Below, one piece after another: positions 57,421 to 64,000 of a stretch of 64,000 nt of DNA. The stretch's first letter is position 1, and each line of letters starts with the position of its first letter. The notes beneath the pieces were generated by a model that was given only the letters and a program-made list of their open reading frames with translations, had not been told where the DNA came from and did no database searches. A program made the position numbers and the translations under genes. This DNA comes from Symsagittifera roscoffensis. Taxonomy: Eukaryota > Xenacoelomorpha > Acoela > Convolutidae. The stretch spans positions 30,866,141 to 30,930,140 of the forward strand of contig NC_087071.1 in NCBI RefSeq assembly GCF_963678635.1, in the 5' to 3' direction.

Positions 57421-59435
57421 CATATTGAAACCTTGCTGAAACGTAGCTGCAACCTCCGATTTCTCGATAAAATTGTGAAAAGAACTGGAGCTTTGAGAAT
57501 AAAAAAAGATTTCATTTAAATGAGACTTGGCATCTCAACAAAATTTCCTTTTCACACCTTTCATATCTGGGTTTTTGGCAAACTTTATGCCCGGGGTTTT
57601 TGAAAAAAGAAGTTGTTGGAAAAAATGTTATGCAAAATTTCAAAAACTACAACTATTATGTAGAAAAAAATTTCACTTCGGTTGAACACTTTTTTAAATT
57701 TCGCTTTTAATTTTCAATTCAAAGCAAAGTTAGTTCCATAAAATCATCTTTTTTATGATCCTGCAGAAAAAAAAATCTCTGGGTTACTTTTTTATGGTTT
57801 GTTTCATATATAAATTTCAGTAACTATACGTCTTGAAAGCTAACTTTTGGTTTCTGCTTTGTCTAATAATTTCCAAAAGTACCACTTTTGCTTGAAACTT
57901 AACTCTGAAGGGGTGATTTTGTGGAAAAACGGTAATGCTTTTCAAAAAAAATTGAACCAAGTGTTGCATATGTATCCGCTTACTAGGTTTTCGAATTGCT
58001 TTATTCAAGGAAGCAGGACAAGAGATTTTCCATGAGTCTGCTACTTTTACAGTCGTTACTATCGATTATTGAGTTGTGGATCGTTGTACTTTCAAAAATT
58101 ACGACAATTGGAACTCAGGTATGTTCTTTGAGCAAAAATAAAGTTTCAGATTATGAAATCATTAATGTGAATCAATTTTTTGATATAAGACACATATAGA
58201 TGATAGATGAAGCGTTGGTTGTCCTATCCTTTACAATAAATTTATCAGAATTTACAAAATTCAGTCTTAATGATAATTTTTTCTACTGAATTATGAGCTC
58301 CAGTTTTCCGAACTTAAAAAAAATAGTTTTACTTGGAACGTCTCAAACTTTTTAGGAGGTTGGTTAAGGTGCATGCAATTGCCTTGTGTAAGGTGAAGAC
58401 AACAAGAATAACCAGAAATGGAGTGTTTTTTCTTGAATTGAACAATCAATTCCTCGCTGCTATATGTATAAAAGTTACATTTTGGACACTGTAAAACGCC
58501 AGAGTGATTAGGATCTCTCTATGCGTGTAACCGTGTGTTTTCTCTGCCACACTCAACGCATACGACTTTTTGTTTCTATTCAGCGACGGCATCTCGATAG
58601 AAAAAGAAAGAAATTAAAGTAATTTACAAAATGGGAGATTTATAAAATCCCCGATTTTTTAAAGTTTTTTATTTTGACATTTTAGCTGAAAATGGGTCTT
58701 TTTTCAAGTTGTTTTACAACTTATAACACAAAAGCTTTTCAATGTATCAAAAAGTTAGATTGTATTTTGCTATATTTTCTGTCGCTTAAGAAAAATTTAT
58801 ATAAACCTTCTCGCTGTTTCGAAATCAATCAATCAGAACTGAGCGTGAAAAAAAAAAGATATTTTTTATTCTGTTATTGTTTGAAACTGTCTAATAAAAC
58901 ACTAGGGTTTTAACGAATTACTGTACAAAACAAAATTCAATTGAAAATTTTTTTAAAAAAAAGTTGTTGAATCTTACTTTTTTCATAAGTGTTGGACGTT
59001 TATATAACACAAAATAGAGTTTTCCGTCTGCTTAAAAAAGTCTCTTCAGAGACATTCACTCGATAATTGATTTTTTTGATCCACATATTGCGCATCAAAG
59101 CTTTAAATTTACAGCTGAATTTCACCTTACAGAATAAGTTTCATTTTTCTAGATAATTTGAAGTTGATCAAAGAGTCGTATGATAATGTATCAAACAAAA
59201 ATTATTCCCTACTAGATACCCAAATTTGTCAAAACTCTCCAGCAAATTTCTTTGTTCCCTATTTTCTTTAGAGTTTTTTAAAGTTCAAAATCCTGCATGA
59301 TCAGGTTTGGAATAAGATTTCAGTGATTTGCTTTAAAAAATTGAGCAACCTAAATTATCCTCTCAAACTTACATCAAAATCCCAGAGTTTGACTGTATTT
59401 TTAGAGATGAAAACTAGTTAACATTCCAATTCTAG
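57421..59435. other. AT-rich non-coding DNA, nothing recognised
   Basis: Homopolymer-rich DNA without shared repeats or supported genes. Short frames (for example 57847-58035 and 58692-58913) are Phe/Lys/Leu-biased artefacts. Confidence 0.5.
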
Positions 59436-60245
59436 AATGGCACATCTACTAGTCTTTTACCGTACCAACAACCCTCGAAAGATTTGAAATATGGACTCAA
59501 CATCGCAGCAAAGGAAACCATTGAAACACACCAATGGCCAAATCCATGTTGATCTCACATGCCGATCCTAGTTACTTGGCACATCACACGGAAATGTCAA
59601 ACTTCATCTTGCACGTAGTTTTGCTCTAAGCATAACAAAATCGACACATCATTGCGTTGATCTAGAATCTTGACACGATCACTCAAGACGACCCACGATC
59701 AAACGAGCTCATTTTCTCTGTCTAACAACAACTATATCTCTCCTCCCTTCACGAAGTCACTATTCCAACCTCTCAAAAGAAAACTACTTCATCCGTCCTT
59801 CACTACAATAAACAACTCAAAAACTAAAAATTCTCCAAGCCCCGAATGGGTGGAGTCAGTTCTAAACTATTATTTATATTGCAATTATAATATTGATAAA
59901 ACTATCCCTAAAAAATTACTAACCAACCAATCATATTCCATCACTAACGCTGACAATTACTTCTAGTTTGCTGAAACTACTTCTAGTCTCAGCCCCAAAA
60001 CATATTGAATAAATCTTAGAAGACAGTTGTTCTCTTTTGGACAAGTTCCACAAACTAACTCGCAAATACTAGTAAACACTAGATCTATTGAGACCAGGAG
60101 ATATAACAATAAGATTAAGATTGGTATTAGAATAAGAAGTTGTACGAAACTATCAGGCCGAAAATAAGATAGCGTAAATAACAGACGGTGTACTTTATCT
60201 GAAATTACCCTATGAGAAAGCTTTCTCTGGCTTAAATTCATTAGG
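59436..60245 (+). repeat. Dispersed repeat, copy 2 (pair with 9100-9995)
   Basis: Parallel copy of the repeat at 9100-9995. Conserved blocks: GAATGGCACATCTACTAGT (59436), CAACATCGCAGCAAAGG (~59498), TTGCACGTAGTTTTGCTCTA (~59609), AACAAAATCGACACATCATTGC, CCCCGAATGGGTGGAG (~59841) and CAGACGGTGTACTTTATCTG (~60182). Extra sequence present in copy 1 is missing here and vice versa. Autonomous partner unknown. Confidence 0.65.
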
Positions 60246-61303
60246 CCACAAAAAATCTCAAAATTTCATCACATTTTTGATAAACCCGATTAATGAACAT
60301 AGCAACAAAAAAAAGAAACAATAGTTTTCAGTTTTTAGGAGTGAAATAGTGAAATTTTCGCAAAAACTTTTGGATAATTTGGATGCTTAATGCTATAACT
60401 ACCCGGCACAGTTAATGGCACATAAAAGTTTCCTCCAAATTGAACCGTTGATTTTTACCATCTAAAAACGGCTCTTAATTCTACCTCCGTTACAATTGAT
60501 TTGGTATATTTCTTAGCTGATGTTTAAGATCACTTGAAATATATTTAAAATTGGTTGGATTTGATTTTTGGCGTAGAGTTGCGATCGATTCAAATCGAAT
60601 TAAAGATGATCTAAATTGATCTGAATTTTGCCTTTCAATCAACGTGTTTTTATGAAACACGAATCGATCGCAATTTAGTATGCTTACTTTTGTATGCTAA
60701 AATCGATCTCAATCCGTTTTTGTCAGTGCTGGTAGTCAAATCTACAGTTGTTGACAAACAACTGATTCCGGCCAAACTTCTTGAACCAGATGGCATGGGG
60801 AATTTTACAACCTCACCTTACTCAGGGTGTTCTCTGGACCACGAAATCAACAATGAGGAAGACTATCGAAGCTCTGGACTACATGATTTTTTTAGCTACA
60901 AACCAAAGCAAAAAAAGATCTCACAGTAAAGTCAAAAGATATTCGTACATAACAGCGTCAAGGCAATTCTTAATCGAGAGAGGAACTTATGCTAATAAGG
61001 TTTTCTGTTTTGGGAAACGTTGGAACCGACTCTAAACGAACTTCTGTTTCCAAGATATTGAAAATCAGTCATATAAAAAAGTAAAAAAAATGTGGCTACT
61101 AAACATTTTAAAGTTGTTTAAAATGGGCGAAAAGGCCTGTTGAGTACAAAAAAAACCCGATTTACGATAAAAGAGAAAAAGTTCGTAAGCTTCTGAACTC
61201 CGTTTTTTCTATGACTACCGAAGCATAAGTGTAATTTTAACCCTTAAAAATGATAAAGACAATAAATCATAGTTTTTGATATCTAGCACTCGTCAAAATC
61301 GTT
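60246..61303. other. Non-coding DNA downstream of the copia remnant
   Basis: AT-rich. Overlapping plus-strand frames at 60690-60929 and 60781-61035 lie in slightly GC-richer DNA but show no known motif. If the minus-strand copia element had a 3' LTR it should begin in this stretch; I could not recognise one without the 5' copy for comparison. Confidence 0.4.
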
Positions 61304-61531
61304 TCTGCATCACAGGATTCTTGCACATCTTGATGCTGCTCGGGTTGCCTTCAATGATGACTGATGGCCCTTCCTTAACCACGCCCGTTTCCTGGCATCG
61401 AGAAATGCCATAGAGAAGTGATCGCAGATATAGAACCTTTTGAACCACTGCTGCCATTACTTGTTACTCAGCCTCACTGGTAGCTATGGCTGCATTTGTT
61501 TGCTTCTTGGTGTTCCAACCAATTGAAACCC
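61304..61531 (-). pseudogene. pol: Ty1/copia RNase H (decayed)
   Basis: On the minus strand 61531 to 61304 reads GVSIGWNTKKQTNAAIATS followed by EAE-stop-QVMA, then YLRSLLYGI and SSIKMCKNP. This is the copia RNase H core (usually WxSKKQxxVALSTAEAEY, then SAIxLxxNP). The Tyr after AEAE is a TAA stop (61464-61466 on the plus strand), and the preceding residues are otherwise well conserved. It lies downstream (in minus-strand sense) of the RT, as in intact copia pols. Confidence 0.88.
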
Positions 61532-61925
61532 CGGCTTCTGCAAATGAGAGCTGATACCAGTAGTTGACCTCCTGTTCCCTTCAGTTAACAAATTACCCTC
61601 TCACCAGCAACCACCTAGTGCAACCTTCCCTAATTTACTAGCAAACGGGATAGTTGCATCACCTTGACTAGGATAACAGGCTTTGTTTGCTTAGTTAAGT
61701 ATAATAAAGAGCCCACAAAGCCTCTGGAGTCCTCGGCCCTCATAGACACTGTTTCTGCTGACCCAGCTTCATGGCAGTCATTCTTCGACAGTTAAGCTCT
61801 GATATCCGCTAGTGTGCCCACTGGTTTGCAGACAGTTAGGCCAAAACGCTCGAAGCAGCCGTCGATATAAGGTGATTGGTTCACTGTTAACATCCCAGGT
61901 GACTTTTTGACCTGTTTTCTAAGTA

Positions 61926-62500
61926 TTAGTTCAAAGTGGAGGACAGCGAGTCCCTGTCATCAAAATTGAATTCTTCGGAGAAACGGTTCCTTGTCTTGTC
62001 AACTTTGTCTTGACTTCTGCATCCCATGATGACGTCATCTACCCAAACCAGCAAAGAATTCATTGCATCATTTGTTCCCCTCCTTTTGAACAAACATATA
62101 TCGTTGCTGCTTCTAGAGAACACTTTATGAAGAACACAGTTTATGAAACGGCTCAACGTCTGGTACCAGTCTCCATCTGCCTACCCAACCCATAAAAACT
62201 TCGTTTTGACAACAAAAACTTGGCTGTCATCGCTGCTGAACTCCTCTGACTGCTCCATGTACACTGTCGCGGTTAGAGGAGAGTTGAGGAAGGCTGAATT
62301 AACATCAACTGTTGAATTACACCATTATCTTGTGCCCCCAGAGCCAGCAGTATACTCTTTATTTAGTTTTTACAGATCGAAGTAATTGTCTCATTAAAAC
62401 AAGACCTCCACTTGCATGATATCTTTAACTACATATCGGACTTTGAACCTCTCCACGTGACCCGTCTCATCTCTCTTCAAAGCAAAAATCCATCGTCCAA
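61926..62500 (-). pseudogene. pol: Ty1/copia reverse transcriptase (decayed)
   Basis: Reading the minus strand from 62500: GRWIFALKRDETGHVERFKV (copia RT N-terminal block), then after a frame change QQLDVNSAFLNSPLTATVYM (the DVxTAFLxGxLxExVYM block), then after more decay LLVWVDDVIMGC with the catalytic Asp pair encoded at 62034-62039. VDD with this spacing and the DV.AFLN block mark Pseudoviridae/Ty1-copia rather than gypsy. Several stops and frame changes make it non-functional. Confidence 0.9.
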
Positions 62501-63049
62501 ACAAAAAAAATTTCGAGATCATGCTCTATCAACTAGTTTCCATGTTCCCATGGCTTCTGAAGATTTTGCCTCTAAAGCCATCGCTACCAGGCAATGCTTA
62601 TTTTCGGGTGCAGACCATGCTTCTGAATAGCCCCTTGGTCACTAAAGCATGGGAATAGGCCAATCAGTATCAAATGGGGGGTTCCTCTGCACTGGCTGAT
62701 CACTAGAATGCTTCCCCTCGAAATCTTCCCCCGTCTGCTTACCCCTCGACCTGATTCTCTTCATTAGCCCCCACTGAAACTGCAGTATCACCCTCATTTG
62801 TTGCGCTGGTTTTCGTCGCGCTTGGTTGCTCAATATCAATGCGTCCCTTGGTTGATAACTCCAGGGCTCGTAATGACTCATGGTCAATCATGAAGTTGTC
62901 ATAAATGATCTTCTCAATCTTGCACAAATCGCTCGCCTCATCTTATGATTCTTCTGCAAGTAGGTTTTGCTCTCCTTGCCCTAGACGATGAGCTTGTTTT
63001 TCTTGAACTTTGAATCCAGTTTTTGCCTTTTGCCTCGGTCCAGATAGTT
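62501..63049 (-). pseudogene. Copia integrase-RT linker (decayed)
   Basis: Hydrophilic minus-strand remnants (62739-62927 and 62642-62887; words such as IDHESLRALELSTKG and SATKTSATNEGDTAVSVG), typical of the variable linker between integrase and RT. No catalytic residues expected or seen. Confidence 0.6.
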
Positions 63050-63570
63050 CGCCATGCAACCGACACTCAAATATAGCACACTTCCGTTAGTTTCCCATAA
63101 TGTATCTCTTTTGGTGAATGACGCTGCTCATTGCTGGATGTGGGACACAAGCACAAGTTGCCAACCCTCTCAGCTGTCGAACTTGATTGAACCCAGATAA
63201 TCTTTGCTATCTTTGCTTCGACCAGCAGAAGTGGAGTCTCTTCGGTGATCACTCTGTTTTAGCGCACTGCTACATCCTTTTGTTCGGGAGCATTGGATAC
63301 AGTGAACTCTTGCTTCACCTGGGACTTTCTATTAAATCTCCTAAATGCTTTTGAAGACTGCTTACCTGCTTTGCTGAGACGTGCACACTTCGGTGCTCCA
63401 TGATCAGTCACAAATTTCTGGAGCTTCATCAGAGCATCACTCTTCTTCACCAGGTACTTGACCACAGCCAGTCGACTGAAGTCGTCATTGAAGCTGAAGG
63501 CAAAGTGTGCAACATGCAAGCTCGTTACTTCGAATCATCCCTGGATGTCAATGAAGACCCGTTGCCCTAA
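63050..63570 (-). pseudogene. pol: Ty1/copia integrase core (decayed)
   Basis: From 63570 downwards on the minus strand: VFIDIQG (first Asp strand), then FSFNDDFSRLAVVKYLVKKS with the conserved DDFSR at ~63470-63490, then LMKLQKFV. The LRSDNGGEF block is not visible (reads CARLSKAGKQSSKAF). QEFTVSNAPEQKDVAVR corresponds to the block usually ending PEQNGVAER, where the third catalytic Glu is replaced by Val. A stop follows, then NRVITEETPLLLVEAKIAK. At least two of the catalytic acidic positions are lost. Confidence 0.85.
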
Positions 63571-63599
63571 TGCCTATGCTCTGCTGTCAGTCTTCTATG

Positions 63600-64000
63600 G
63601 TACTGCTACAAGCGATGCTACCAGTCGTCGGTGCCACAACATTGCATCACTGGTATCCTCGTTGTCTTCCTGTCTAGAAAAGTCGGGTTTCGCCTGAACT
63701 TGCACTCAAGGAAAACAAACTTGTGCCCCTGCTTCACATGTAGCTGTCCCTCATTTGGTACCAGTACATAAGAAGCGTTTGCATCGAAACTGAAGCTTGA
63801 CCCTCTAGCATCCGCTGAGCTCACACCCAGTAAGTTCACATTTTAGCTCGGCAGAAACAGAACAATCAGCTTGGCAAAAACAGATCGGCACAAAACAGTA
63901 GCTCCTCTCAGTATTGGGCAGTTACTGAATTCCACTTCCATTGACCCTCGGCCCTCAATCCTTGCAAACATGCCGTTGGGGTTCTGCAGAGTTTTCCCTT
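63600..64000 (-). pseudogene. Copia protease C-terminus and GAG-pre-integrase region (decayed, runs off the window)
   Basis: Minus-strand frame from 63999: ARIEGRGSMEVEF, VLFLPS-stop-NVNLLGVSSADARG (the usual VLYVPxLxxNLLSVS block after the protease), then about 63655-63610 DAMLWHRRLVASL, which corresponds to the GAG-pre-integrase motif LWHxRLGH; the final Gly-His is changed to Val-Ala. The protease active site and gag would lie to the right of the window. Confidence 0.82.

Overview
The window is eukaryotic nuclear DNA, most likely from an invertebrate animal with a repeat-rich genome; I cannot name the species. The background is strongly AT-rich. There are two assembly gaps of exactly 200 N each, a convention for scaffold joins. 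No intact host gene is recognisable in 64 kb, and nothing bacterial (operons, ribosome binding sites) is present. Nearly everything that can be identified is a mobile element or a tandem repeat.

Layout. 1-20 kb: AT-rich DNA with small non-autonomous elements: a 147-bp element with 19-bp inverted ends, a 192-bp foldback hairpin, a ~645-bp element with long inverted arms, a ~1-kb tandem duplication, and a scattered ~40-bp palindrome family built on the half-site CTTATCATACAATTTTCATA. Around 14.1-15.5 kb the minus strand has coding-like blocks with good splice consensus, the best candidate for a host or transposon gene. 20-27.5 kb: a ~3.2-kb tandem duplication of modules, each carrying a C-rich to G-rich strand switch. 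28-31.5 kb: GC-richer unrecognised DNA, a gap and short repeats. 31.5-37.6 kb: a complex repeat block holding two ~1-1.2-kb minisatellites of about 25-bp units (core AATCCGGAAGGGTCC).

37.6-57.4 kb: the main feature. A decayed, plus-strand Ty3/gypsy-type LTR retroelement runs gag, zinc knuckle, protease, RT, RNase H, integrase and a long C-terminal extension (38.3-47.6 kb). After a short AT-rich spacer with an AATAAA it is followed on the same strand by ~8.4 kb of a second broken coding region (48.0-56.4 kb), in the position where env sits in errantiviruses but several times longer. Its first third contains one clear and one weaker SGNH/GDSL-hydrolase-like module; the rest I do not recognise. 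Direct repeats on both sides (copies at ~32.0-32.6, ~34.7-35.4 and ~56.6-57.4 kb) look like LTR material. The whole may be one giant (~20-25 kb) element with an undescribed accessory polyprotein.

57.4-64 kb: AT-rich DNA, a second copy of a dispersed ~0.8-0.9-kb repeat also seen at 9.1-10.0 kb, and a decayed Ty1/copia pol on the minus strand (RNase H, RT, integrase, GAG-pre-integrase in reversed order) that runs off the right edge. All retroelement genes here carry stops and frameshifts and are annotated as pseudogenes.
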